Assembly: GCA_050297535.1 (NCBI GenBank)
Contig: JBNKSV010000001.1
Span: 69,477-133,476 of the forward strand
DNA from: JAAGZL01 sp050297535
GTDB taxonomy: Bacteria > Pseudomonadota > Gammaproteobacteria > Chromatiales > Chromatiaceae
DNA length: 64,000 bases
Direction of reading: 5' to 3'
Below, piece by piece: positions 36,401-44,262 of the stretch (position 1 is its first letter; each line of letters opens with the position of its first letter). The position numbers and the translations under genes were made by a program. The notes beneath the pieces were generated by a model. It ran no database searches. It was not told the DNA's origin and saw nothing but the letters and a program-made list of their open reading frames with translations.

Positions 36401-39356
36401 CATCGAAATCATGCCGCATGAATTGGAACTGCAGGCGGAGTTCGAAGAAACAGAAGTAGAAGAGACGGAAGAGGAACAGCAACAGCCAGAATCGGTTATC
36501 GAACCGGATTTAGGAGCTGAGCCAGAGATAAAGCAAGAGCAACCTGAGCCAGTGGTTCCTCTTGCCAAGGTAGAACAAAAAACGGCTGAGACGGAATCTG
36601 ATTCCCTGATGATGGATGATGACCTCATCTCAATCTTCCTCGAAGAGTCGGTCGAGTTGATGGACGATGTCGACCATGCCCTGAATGCGTGGAATGCAGA
36701 ACCGGCAAACTTGCAGACCGTACATGAACTGCAAAGAACATTGCACACCCTTAAAGGTGGTGCCAGGCTTGCCGGGATACAAGAGATAGGCGATCTGAGT
36801 CATGTCTTTGAGTCATTCATTGCCGGTATAGAATCAGGAACCGTTACTAACAACAGTAAAATGCGCTCCTTGGCGCAACGTGTTGCTGACAACCTGGTGA
36901 CCCAGATTGAAGATGTGAGTACCAAGGGACAAACCAACGCTGCGGATGAGACAATAGCCGAGATCAAGGCAATTTTGTCTGGAGAGGCAGATAGCGCTAA
37001 ATCTCTGGATGAAGATGCGACGGAGCAAGATGAGCAGCTGAGGCTGCAGAAAAAAAAAGAAGAGCAGGAAAAGGTAGAAAAGACCAAACAAGAAAAAGAA
37101 GAAAAGATTGATCTGGATGAACAAGAAGAGTCGGTTATCGAGGAAGAGGCTGAGATTGTCGAAGAGATAAATCTTGTAGCAGGGCCTGAGCTCGAAGAGG
37201 AATTGAAATTTGATGAAGAGCCGGTTCTTGAGGAAGTAATAGAACTAATAGAAGAAAAATCGGGTCCAGATGAAGAGCTGAATCCTGAAGAAGAGATAAA
37301 TCTTGAGGAAGATACTGAGCCAGAGCCAGAACTAGATCCAGAACTAGAGCTGAAGCCTGAAGAGCAGCCAGAGGTACTTGCTCAAGATGAAGATGCTCAG
37401 GTATTGCCGTTTCCGGAGCAGCGTAAGGAGGCGGAGCAAGATGACGAAGATGACACTCAGGTAGGTGAGCAAGCCCAGGCTGAAGAGTCAGGGATGTCTC
37501 GTCCGGTACGCCGTTTCGGGCGAGAATTTCTGCGGGTCAATCCTGACGTCATGGATAAGCTGGTAAATCATGCTGGCGAGGTTAGCATCTTCCGTTCGCG
37601 CCTGGAGCAACAGAGCGGTTCCATGGGATATAGCATCGAGGAGATGAAGAACACCGTGGATCGCCTGCGGGATCAGTTGCGCAAGTTAGATATGGAGACC
37701 GAGGCGCAGATCCTGTTCCGCTATGAACGCGACCGGGAAGAGGGTAAGTTAGGGGATGCCGAGGATTTCGATCCACTAGAGCTGGATCGTTTCTCCACTA
37801 TGCAACAGCTCTCCAGGGGCCTGATGGAAACAGTGGGTGACCTTGGCAATATCAACAAGATATTGGAATCCGAGCAAAAAGAGACCGAGACCCTGTTGTT
37901 GCAGCAATCCAGGATCACCACTGATCTGCAGGATGGTCTCATGCGCACCCGCATGGTCTCGTTCAATCAGTTGGTCCCGCGTCTGCAGCGTATAGTACGT
38001 CAGACCTGTCAGCCGTTGGAGAAACAGGCGGAATTGGTGATCAAGGGTGCAGATATGGAGTTGGACCGGAGCATCCTGGACCGGATTACAGCGCCGCTGG
38101 AACATCTTCTGAGAAACGCTATTTCCCATGGTATTGAAGAACCGAAAAAGCGCAAGAAACTAAATAAACCAGAGGTTGGTCGCATTACCATCGACCTCGC
38201 CCGCGACGGGAATGACGTGGTCCTGACGGTATCTGACGACGGTAGAGGTCTGGACTTTTCCGCTATCCGGGAACGGGCTGAAAAGGCAGGATTGTTGGCA
38301 AGCGGGGCGGAAGCGAGCGAGGGCGATCTTACCCAATTTATTTTGGAGCATGGATTCAGTACCGCTGATTCCGTCAGCCAGATCTCCGGTCGCGGCGTCG
38401 GTCTGGATGTTGTCGTAAGCGAGGTTAAACAGCTTGGCGGCACAATGGATATTAATTCCACTGCTGGAGATGGCACAGAGTTCATCGTTTACCTGCCATT
38501 GACGCTGGCGATTACCGATGCGCTTCTACTTAAGGTGTACGGTGAGATATATGCGGTTCCATACACCAACATTGAGTCGGTGGTCAGAATAAACAGGGAC
38601 GATCTTATCTCCCTATATGAGGGTGACCAGACGTATCCATATGGTGGTCAGGAATACGCTTTGAAATATCTGGGTGTGCTCTTGGGTAAGGGTAAGCCAA
38701 ATCTTGCGGAACAGAAAAAGCGCATACCTATATTGTTGGTACGCGCCGGTAAACACCGCGTCGCCATGCATATTGATGATGTTGTTGGAAACCGGCAGAT
38801 TGTAGTGAAATCCGTAGGGCCTCAGCTAAGCACTATAAGATGGATAACCGGCGGGACCATATTAGGTGACGGACGTGTGGCGTTGATTTTGGACGTCAAT
38901 GCACTCGTGCGAAAGGGTGCGTCTCACGCAACCGAGGTTGAAGAAGCGCCGGTTCAGGTCGCCCCAGAGAAAGGCGAAGACAAGATCAAAATCATGGTGG
39001 TGGACGATTCCATTACCGTACGCAAGGTTACCGGCAGATTGCTGGAGCGTCATGGTATGGATGTGGAGACTGCCAAAGATGGTGTCGAGGCCTTGGCTAT
39101 GTTGCAGGATATACATCCGGACGTGATGCTTCTGGATATCGAGATGCCGCGTATGGATGGCTTTGAGGTTGCGAGGAATATGCGCAACTCTGACAAGATG
39201 AATGATATACCTATTATCATAATCACATCCCGTACCGGAGAGAAACACCGTAAATTGGCTATGGATCTTGGGGTTAAGCGCTATCTGGGTAAGCCGTATC
39301 AAGAGACCGATCTGATTGAGACCATCCAGGAAGTGCTGGAAGAGAGCAAGCAATGA
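33429..39356 (+). CDS. chpA: ChpA/PilL hybrid sensor histidine kinase
   Basis: A giant CheA-type kinase of about 1975 residues from the ATG at 33429; a TTG at 33354 would overlap pilJ. Canonical HPt histidines lie in FHTLKGSG (His683), FHTLHGSA (His863) and LHTLKGGA (His1106). FHAIAGAF (His487) and VHGTLRIL near residue 52 look like degenerate HPt domains. A very acidic, repetitive linker covers about 1180-1350. CheA dimerisation, ATPase (LRNAISHG near 1563) and CheW domains follow, then a C-terminal receiver with Asp1903 in LLDIEMP. It phosphorylates PilG and PilH to control twitching and surface sensing. The HPt number is lower than the eight phosphotransfer sites of P. aeruginosa ChpA. Confidence 0.95.
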   Translation: MSETHDHSKIKWIKGELDEVVLKARNALEQYMDGAGDTELMVSCGKHLHQVHGTLRILELYGATMLAEEMEAVANSIANGEIESEYMQHAADALMQSLVSLPDYMEKLQEGALDHPTLVLPLINDLRIVRGVDIFTEAELAAPELEQRLARLEKKVEGGSRKLPKLAKKIRYRYHLCLLKWFHNTDPVIGIEGLKVILEKLQEVSDTGQVRWLFQVARAALAAPLENLESPNTSIKLLFGKVDRELKRIIKEGEHNVAEAPTVSTLRDLLYHVASVRDEDELVKAIKQEFDLDSIGLSKRQIELGRESLALPNSELLESLRQAISAELAEIKDVLDLFIRTKNRDPGQLQALEIPMRKVADTLGMIGHKDLRQRMQRQADKIKEIATAGGVTKESELLGIAEDIIFVEASLDNLTCFVKTQIISKTGAAGHEQRSERDLPEGEFERLTDSVVREASVDMAKIKDAILAYIKDPKKAQILEKVPQHFHAIAGAFEMLKMFDVSGLLRATAGYVSNELIANNTIPDMQRLNAFADAITSIEYFMETIADGRGVQNEILDVAREALVRLGTEDDAMDEEYFASAIGEESIPGVIHEDDMEPSSEQKESSGSSDDVVRFREERNVEILREHVPSAEKPSLQEIDPEILEIFIEEAQEELEVIREYMGKWLDNVEDTDALITFRRSFHTLKGSGRLVGAKVIGEFAWSIENLLNRVIDKTLDVTTDVTDLLREVMDVLPVLIDYQSRGVEPEIDVEPIAEMAHKLATPDYSSSPTSATVVDLEIVESESIPDEEVEEEPDDAAVDADLSGIDDIQMNEDSPIILDPVLLDIFTSESRTHIDTINSFLNACKEMGGVCNLDNNVSRAFHTLHGSAHMAGVDPIAEVSAALEAYVNELLEQNRVADAALLGLIERADEQFEAILQAINVPDADIPDWRSLLQDIEAAHELIQPEDEDDGLEDSGIILGFEQDEDSIEITGLLEEPEGEGLELEEQLENIEIMPHELELQAEFEETEVEETEEEQQQPESVIEPDLGAEPEIKQEQPEPVVPLAKVEQKTAETESDSLMMDDDLISIFLEESVELMDDVDHALNAWNAEPANLQTVHELQRTLHTLKGGARLAGIQEIGDLSHVFESFIAGIESGTVTNNSKMRSLAQRVADNLVTQIEDVSTKGQTNAADETIAEIKAILSGEADSAKSLDEDATEQDEQLRLQKKKEEQEKVEKTKQEKEEKIDLDEQEESVIEEEAEIVEEINLVAGPELEEELKFDEEPVLEEVIELIEEKSGPDEELNPEEEINLEEDTEPEPELDPELELKPEEQPEVLAQDEDAQVLPFPEQRKEAEQDDEDDTQVGEQAQAEESGMSRPVRRFGREFLRVNPDVMDKLVNHAGEVSIFRSRLEQQSGSMGYSIEEMKNTVDRLRDQLRKLDMETEAQILFRYERDREEGKLGDAEDFDPLELDRFSTMQQLSRGLMETVGDLGNINKILESEQKETETLLLQQSRITTDLQDGLMRTRMVSFNQLVPRLQRIVRQTCQPLEKQAELVIKGADMELDRSILDRITAPLEHLLRNAISHGIEEPKKRKKLNKPEVGRITIDLARDGNDVVLTVSDDGRGLDFSAIRERAEKAGLLASGAEASEGDLTQFILEHGFSTADSVSQISGRGVGLDVVVSEVKQLGGTMDINSTAGDGTEFIVYLPLTLAITDALLLKVYGEIYAVPYTNIESVVRINRDDLISLYEGDQTYPYGGQEYALKYLGVLLGKGKPNLAEQKKRIPILLVRAGKHRVAMHIDDVVGNRQIVVKSVGPQLSTIRWITGGTILGDGRVALILDVNALVRKGASHATEVEEAPVQVAPEKGEDKIKIMVVDDSITVRKVTGRLLERHGMDVETAKDGVEALAMLQDIHPDVMLLDIEMPRMDGFEVARNMRNSDKMNDIPIIIITSRTGEKHRKLAMDLGVKRYLGKPYQETDLIETIQEVLEESKQ

Positions 39357-39823
39357 CTACAGACGCAGGCGCTAAGATAGAGATACGGGGCGTACTACTT
39401 CCCCTGCATGAGGCGCAGCTATTGTTGCCGAACGCATCGGTATCTGAGGTTGTGGGGCTAGGGGATCTTAGAGAAACGCCAGGCATGCCGAGTTGGTTTC
39501 TTGGTATTCAGGTGTGGCGAGGCCTTGAAATTCCAGTGATCTCATTTGAAGAGTTGGTTGAGGTTCCGTCTACTGAACCTGGACCGCGCGCCAGGGTGGC
39601 GGTATGTAATACCCTGGGAGATAATCCGAAGCGTCCGTTTATTGGGGTACAGCTTATCTCCATGCCCCGCTTGGTGCGTGTGACTGAAGATGTGGTAGAA
39701 GCACAGACCAATGAGCAGGATCTGGGTACCGCGGTAAAGAGTCAGGTGATAATCAATGGAGAGAACGCCTGGATACCGGATATGAACTCCGTTGAGTGGT
39801 TGGTGCAGGAGGCTATGTCCTAA
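39353..39823 (+). CDS. CheW-domain protein (ChpC-like)
   Basis: A 156-residue CheW-fold protein whose ATG overlaps the chpA stop (ATGA). Motifs such as LLLPNASVSEVVGLGD near residue 23 and GIQVWRGLEIPVISFEEL near 49 match ChpC, an auxiliary CheW-like adaptor of the Pil-Chp system. Its end overlaps the convergent rsmE gene by four bases. ChpC in Pseudomonas is not essential for twitching but modulates some responses. Confidence 0.88.
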   Translation: MTTDAGAKIEIRGVLLPLHEAQLLLPNASVSEVVGLGDLRETPGMPSWFLGIQVWRGLEIPVISFEELVEVPSTEPGPRARVAVCNTLGDNPKRPFIGVQLISMPRLVRVTEDVVEAQTNEQDLGTAVKSQVIINGENAWIPDMNSVEWLVQEAMS

Positions 39824-40551
39824 CGATAATCTCCCCAAAGCGTTTGTATGGCCGCAATAGCTGCCACCGGCGCGGTCTCTGTCCTTAATATCCTGGGTCC
39901 GAGGCATATACCTTTGAATCCGTTGTTCTCCGCGACATCTATTTCATCTTCACTCAAGCCGCCCTCGGGACCAATCAAGAGTATTACCTCCTTTGTTGGT
40001 TGTTTCAGAGAGGAGATGCTGGTCTTAGATTTGGGGTCAAGTATCAGACACATACCCTGACGTGGTGTCCCAATCCATGTGGCAAACTCTAGCGCATTGT
40101 TTAACACAGGTACTCTGTTGCGGCCGGACTGTTCACAGGCGGAGATCATTACCTGATGCCAATGCTGCTGACGCCTTTGCAGCCTCTCACCACTCAGGTT
40201 AACCACGCTATGCTTAGAGAAAATTGGGGTTATCTCAGTGACTCCCATTTCCACGGACTTCTGGATGGCGAAATCCATCCTTTCACCCTTGGATATGGCA
40301 AGGCAGAGATGGATGTCCAGGATAGCCTCTGGCTCTGGTCCTGAGCGGGACATCACCTTTATCAATGCGCTGTTCTTGGTCGCAGATTCCAGCTGGGCAT
40401 GATAGTGACATCCATCGCCGTGAAACAACAGCAGCTCCGCCCCGGGGCGGAGTCGCAAGACCTGGATCAGATGGCGAGACGCATTGGCTTCCAGTGTTAG
40501 TTCGCAGTTTACTTCGATAGATTGTTCAGTGTAGATACGGGATATGCGCAT
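39820..40551 (-). CDS. rsmE: 16S rRNA (uracil-1498-N3)-methyltransferase RsmE
   Basis: A 243-residue SPOUT-class methyltransferase with an N-terminal PUA-like domain (MRISRIY start, HLIQVLRLRPGAELLLFHG near residue 27). The C-terminal trefoil-knot motif includes LLIGPEGGLSEDEI near 191 and LGPRILRTETAPVAAI near 217. It methylates U1498 of 16S rRNA. It runs convergent to the Pil-Chp operon, with a four-base overlap of the two stops. Confidence 0.95.
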   Translation of the reverse strand: MRISRIYTEQSIEVNCELTLEANASRHLIQVLRLRPGAELLLFHGDGCHYHAQLESATKNSALIKVMSRSGPEPEAILDIHLCLAISKGERMDFAIQKSVEMGVTEITPIFSKHSVVNLSGERLQRRQQHWHQVMISACEQSGRNRVPVLNNALEFATWIGTPRQGMCLILDPKSKTSISSLKQPTKEVILLIGPEGGLSEDEIDVAENNGFKGICLGPRILRTETAPVAAIAAIQTLWGDYR

Positions 40552-40656
40552 TGATTGATGGTTCCGGTGAAATGACCCATTAATATTGGAATGATGTAAT
40601 CTATGCTATTAACATGGTGGCAAGAAGCAAGCAGATATTATTAGCAGGAATAACAA

Positions 40657-41778
40657 ATGGCAAAACATATCGGAATCTTGACCGCGGGTGGAGACAGCCC
40701 GGGCTTGAATGCAGCAATACGCGGGGTCTGCAAAAGCGCCCATAATAAATATGGCATGGATATCATCGGCTTCCGGGATGGATTCAGGGGCATGATGGAG
40801 AATCGTTTCATTCGCATAGATAACGATGTGGTTTCTGGTGTCTTGTCGGTGGGCGGGACCATCTTAGGCACCAGCAGGGACAAGCCGCACCGCATGCTGA
40901 TAGGTGGCAAGCAGCAGGACATGACGGATGTTATTGTAGAAAACTATCACAACAATCATCTGGATGCCCTGATCTGCATTGGCGGAGGTGGAACTCATAA
41001 AAATGCCCTACGTCTGATGCAAAGGGGTCTTAATATAATCACCCTGCCCAAGACCATCGACCGTGATCTGTCTCAGACAGACAATACCATTGGGTTTAAT
41101 ACCGCCCTGGGGATAGCGACGGATGCCATAGATCGCCTGCACAGCACTGCCCATAGTCATCACAGGATAATCGTGGTGGAGATTATGGGTCATAAGACTG
41201 GTTGGCTGGCCTTGGGTGCCGGTATATCCGGCGGCTCCGATGTCATACTGATACCGGAGATTCCATACGATGTGGACCCGATATCCGAGGCCATTCTCAC
41301 GAGGGTGCGTAATGGCAAAAAGTTCAGCATCGTTGCTATGTCGGAAGGGGCCATGTCTCTTGAACAGTCCAAGGCCATAAGTACTGCGGAAGAGAGAAAG
41401 AGTCAAGCCGAAGACAAGGAGGAGAGGAAGAGGGCGAAAGAAGAATTAACAGGGATATACCGTAAGTATACGGATAGGACCTTAGAGTTATCACGGCAAT
41501 TGGAGGAGATGACCGGGTTGGAATCACGTATCACAATCCTGGGGCATCTGCAGCGCGGTGGCACACCTTCGGCTGCGGATCGGCTTATCGCCAGCACCCT
41601 GGGCGCGGCAGTCGCGGATCTGGTTGAAGAGGGGCGTTATGGGGTCATGGTGGCCCTGCGCGGTAACAGACCGGTGCCAGTGCCGCTGGAAGATGTGGCA
41701 GGGGTGCGTAACTCCATTCCCTTAGATCATCCCTGGATTACCACCGCCAGGAAATTAGGCGTTTGCCTCGGAGATTGA
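40657..41778 (+). CDS. 6-phosphofructokinase, mixed ATP/PPi-type active site
   Basis: A 373-residue PfkA-family enzyme with GGDSPGLNAAIRG near residue 11, catalytic PKTIDRD (Asp135) and the MGHKTGWLALGAG segment near 177. The nucleotide loop reads GGGGT at 109-113, where E. coli PfkA has GGDGS: the magnesium aspartate (position 103) is Gly, and position 104 is Gly as in ATP enzymes. The residue matching E. coli Gly124 is Lys132, the state usual for PPi-dependent enzymes. Phosphoryl donor is therefore not predictable. In autotrophs a reversible PPi enzyme can also serve the Calvin cycle. AGGAA lies before the ATG. Confidence 0.88.
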   Translation: MAKHIGILTAGGDSPGLNAAIRGVCKSAHNKYGMDIIGFRDGFRGMMENRFIRIDNDVVSGVLSVGGTILGTSRDKPHRMLIGGKQQDMTDVIVENYHNNHLDALICIGGGGTHKNALRLMQRGLNIITLPKTIDRDLSQTDNTIGFNTALGIATDAIDRLHSTAHSHHRIIVVEIMGHKTGWLALGAGISGGSDVILIPEIPYDVDPISEAILTRVRNGKKFSIVAMSEGAMSLEQSKAISTAEERKSQAEDKEERKRAKEELTGIYRKYTDRTLELSRQLEEMTGLESRITILGHLQRGGTPSAADRLIASTLGAAVADLVEEGRYGVMVALRGNRPVPVPLEDVAGVRNSIPLDHPWITTARKLGVCLGD

Positions 41779-41801
41779 TCTTAGGAACAGTCTCGCTATT
41801 T

Positions 41802-42659
41802 TCATGTCTTTGCGGACAGTCCCAGGTTCTCCCACAGCGCTAGTGGCAACTCGGACTGGTTCATAGTGTAGAAGTGCAGTCCAGGAGCACCGCCATCCAG
41901 CAGGCGTTGACACATGGCAGTTACCACCTCCAGTCCGAAGGCACGGAGGTCTTCCAGATCGTCATCGAACTCTTCCAGACGCTTGCGTAGCCAGCGCGGT
42001 ATCTCCGCGCCGCAGGCATCAGAAAAGCGTGCCAGTTGGGCGTAGTTATTGATGGGCATGATGCCCGGAACGATCGGGATATCCACTCCCAGTTTCTCGC
42101 AACTCTCAACAAAATTAAAATAGGAGTCGGCGTTGTAGAAGTACTGGGTGATAGCGCCATTGGCCCCGGCGTCCACCTTGCGCTTGAAGTTCTCCAGATC
42201 CTTTTGGGCAGTGGAGGCCTGGGGATGAAACTCCGGATATGCCGCTACCTCCAGGTGAAAGTGGTCTCCGGTCTCGGACCGAATGAACTCCACCAACTTG
42301 TTGGCATATGAGAAATCGCCGGCGTCACCCATACCGGAAGGCATGTCGCCGCGCAGGGCCACCAGGCGATTGATACCTTCGTCTTTATAGCGTTGCAGTA
42401 TCTCCAGTATCTCCGACTTTTGCAGGCCGATACAGGAGAGGTGCGGTGCTGTTTCCAGGCTTTCGCTGCGCAACCAATCCACGGCCTCAAAGGTGCGATC
42501 ACGGGTGGAGCCACCAGCGCCGTAGGTCACCGAGAAGTAGAGAGGCTTCACTTCCGCCAGCTTGCGAGCCGTAGCTTGCAGTTTTTGCATGCCCTCATCG
42601 GTCTTGGGCGGAAACAGCTCGAAGCTGAAGGTCGGTTTGTGTCTTGTTTGTGATTTCAT
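41802..42659 (-). CDS. metF: Methylenetetrahydrofolate reductase MetF
   Basis: A 285-residue MetF with FSFELFPPKTDEGM near residue 11 (the substrate glutamate), VTYGAGGSTRDRT near 44, LRGDMPSG near 99 and ITQYFYNADSY near 174. It makes 5-methyl-THF for methionine synthase. It is the second gene after ahcY, separated by 58 bases that contain a strong 15-bp hairpin, and together with metK these genes form the activated-methyl cycle. Confidence 0.96.
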   Translation of the reverse strand: MKSQTRHKPTFSFELFPPKTDEGMQKLQATARKLAEVKPLYFSVTYGAGGSTRDRTFEAVDWLRSESLETAPHLSCIGLQKSEILEILQRYKDEGINRLVALRGDMPSGMGDAGDFSYANKLVEFIRSETGDHFHLEVAAYPEFHPQASTAQKDLENFKRKVDAGANGAITQYFYNADSYFNFVESCEKLGVDIPIVPGIMPINNYAQLARFSDACGAEIPRWLRKRLEEFDDDLEDLRAFGLEVVTAMCQRLLDGGAPGLHFYTMNQSELPLALWENLGLSAKT

Positions 42660-42676
42660 GGGCTCTTGATTTCGAG

Positions 42677-42709
42677 TCTCTAGTACCTAGTGTTACTAGG
42701 TACTAGAGA
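42677..42709 (-). promoter_or_regulatory. 15-bp perfect hairpin in the ahcY-metF gap
   Basis: Arms TCTCTAGTACCTAGT (42677-42691) and ACTAGGTACTAGAGA (42695-42709) pair perfectly around a 3-base loop, 17 bases upstream of the metF start codon and 8 bases after the ahcY stop. The stem contains four CTAG tetramers, a word usually rare in proteobacteria. There is no U tract on the metF-sense strand, so it is more likely an mRNA processing, translational or protein-binding site than a standard terminator. Confidence 0.6.
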
Positions 42710-42717
42710 TATGTCAC

Positions 42718-44136
42718 TTAGTAACGGTAATGATCTGCCTTATAGGGTCCATCCACTGGCACGCCTATGTAATCTGCCTGATCTTGGCGCAGGGTGGTCA
42801 GCTTGGCGCCGATCTTCTGCAGATGCAAGCGTGCCACCTCTTCGTCCAGCTTCTTGGGTAGGGTGTAGACCTTGTTTTCGTACTCACCCTCTGCGCTGTT
42901 CCAGATCTCCATCTGGGCCAGGGTCTGGTTGGTGAAGCTGTTGGACATCACGAAGCTGGGATGGCCGGTGGCGCAACCCAGGTTCACCAGGCGACCTTCC
43001 GCCAGCAGGATGATGCACTTGCCGTCCGGGAAGATGATGTGATCCACCTGTGGCTTGATGTTCTCCCACTGATATTTCTTGAGGCTGGCGACGTCGATCT
43101 CGTTATCAAAATGTCCGATGTTGCAGACGATGGCCTGATCTTTCATGGCGGCCATATGATCGTGGGTGATGACGTGGAAGTTACCGGTGGTGGTGACGAA
43201 GATATCGGCCTGGGCGCAGGCCTCGTTCATGTCCACTACCCGGAATCCCTCCATCGCGGCCTGCAGGGCGCAGATGGGGTCGATCTCGGTTACCCAAACT
43301 GTTGCACCTAAACCCTTCAGGGACTGGGCGCAGCCCTTGCCCACATCACCATAGCCCAGAACCAGGGCGATCTTTCCGGCGATCATCACGTCGGTGGCTC
43401 GCTTGATGCCGTCCACCAGGGACTCACGGCAGCCGTACAGGTTGTCGAACTTGGATTTGGTGACCGAGTCGTTCACGTTGATGGCCGGGAATGGCAGTTC
43501 CCCGCGCTCCTGCATCTGATAGAGACGATGCACGCCGGTGGTGGTCTCTTCGGTCACGCCACGGATATTCTTCAGCTTTTCTGAATACCAGTTAGGAGAT
43601 GTGGCCAGACGCGCCTTGATGGCTGCGTAGAGCACGGTCTCTTCCTCGCTGGTGGGTTTATCCAGGATGCTGATGTCCTGTTCCGCCTTGGTGCCCAGGA
43701 TCAGCAACAGGGTGGCGTCGCCGCCATCGTCCAGGATCATGTTGGGGGAGCCGCCATCGGCCCACTCCATGATCTTGTGGGTGTACTGCCAATACTCCTC
43801 CAGGGTCTCGCCCTTGAAGGCATAGACAGGAATACCTTGGTCGGCTATGGCCGCTGCCGCGTGGTCCTGGGTAGAGAAGATGTTGCAGGAGGCCCAGCGT
43901 ACCTCGGCGCCTAGTTTGGTCAGGGTCTCAATCAGTACCGCGGTCTGGATGGTCATGTGCAAGCTGCCTGCGATACGTGCGCCCTTGAGCGGTTTCTCCG
44001 CACCGTATTTTTCTTGCAGGGCCATCAGGCCCGGCATCTCGGTCTCGGCAATGGCGATCTCTTTGTGTCCCCATCCGGACAGGGAGAGGTCGGATACCTT
44101 AAAGTCGTCAAAAGATTGGTCAACTACAGCGTTCAT
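42718..44136 (-). CDS. ahcY: S-adenosylhomocysteine hydrolase
   Basis: A 472-residue AhcY from the ATG at 44134-44136, chosen because GGAGA lies about 8 bases upstream; an ATG at 44151 would add 5 residues. Motifs include GARIAGSLHMTIQTAVLIETL near the N-terminus, the NAD loop LGYGDVGKGCAQSLKG near 265 and the C-terminal end YKADHYRY. It splits SAH to adenosine and homocysteine. An SAH riboswitch precedes it, and metF follows it. Confidence 0.97.
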   Translation of the reverse strand: MNAVVDQSFDDFKVSDLSLSGWGHKEIAIAETEMPGLMALQEKYGAEKPLKGARIAGSLHMTIQTAVLIETLTKLGAEVRWASCNIFSTQDHAAAAIADQGIPVYAFKGETLEEYWQYTHKIMEWADGGSPNMILDDGGDATLLLILGTKAEQDISILDKPTSEEETVLYAAIKARLATSPNWYSEKLKNIRGVTEETTTGVHRLYQMQERGELPFPAINVNDSVTKSKFDNLYGCRESLVDGIKRATDVMIAGKIALVLGYGDVGKGCAQSLKGLGATVWVTEIDPICALQAAMEGFRVVDMNEACAQADIFVTTTGNFHVITHDHMAAMKDQAIVCNIGHFDNEIDVASLKKYQWENIKPQVDHIIFPDGKCIILLAEGRLVNLGCATGHPSFVMSNSFTNQTLAQMEIWNSAEGEYENKVYTLPKKLDEEVARLHLQKIGAKLTTLRQDQADYIGVPVDGPYKADHYRY

Positions 44137-44182
44137 GGTCTGATTCTCCATAAAAACCAAGCGCCGTTTTGCAAGATAACTA

Positions 44183-44236
44183 CCTCCCCAAGCCTGGCAG
44201 AAACTGAAGTTTCTGTTGCAACGCTTCTTGGGGAGG
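44183..44236 (-). promoter_or_regulatory. S-adenosylhomocysteine (SAH) riboswitch
   Basis: On the minus strand, 47 bases before the ahcY start, the leader contains the SAH-riboswitch core: AGCGTTGCAAC near the 5' side and GCCAGGCTTGGGGAGG at the 3' side. The outer helix pairs CCTCCCCAAG with CTTGGGGAGG, and a variable inner hairpin is GAAAC-TTCA-GTTTC. The conserved GCGYTGCRAC and GCCAGGCT strings and the position before ahcY match the known class, which turns ahcY on when SAH builds up. Confidence 0.88.
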
Positions 44237-44262
44237 GGTCGTACGTTTACATACTATACAAA

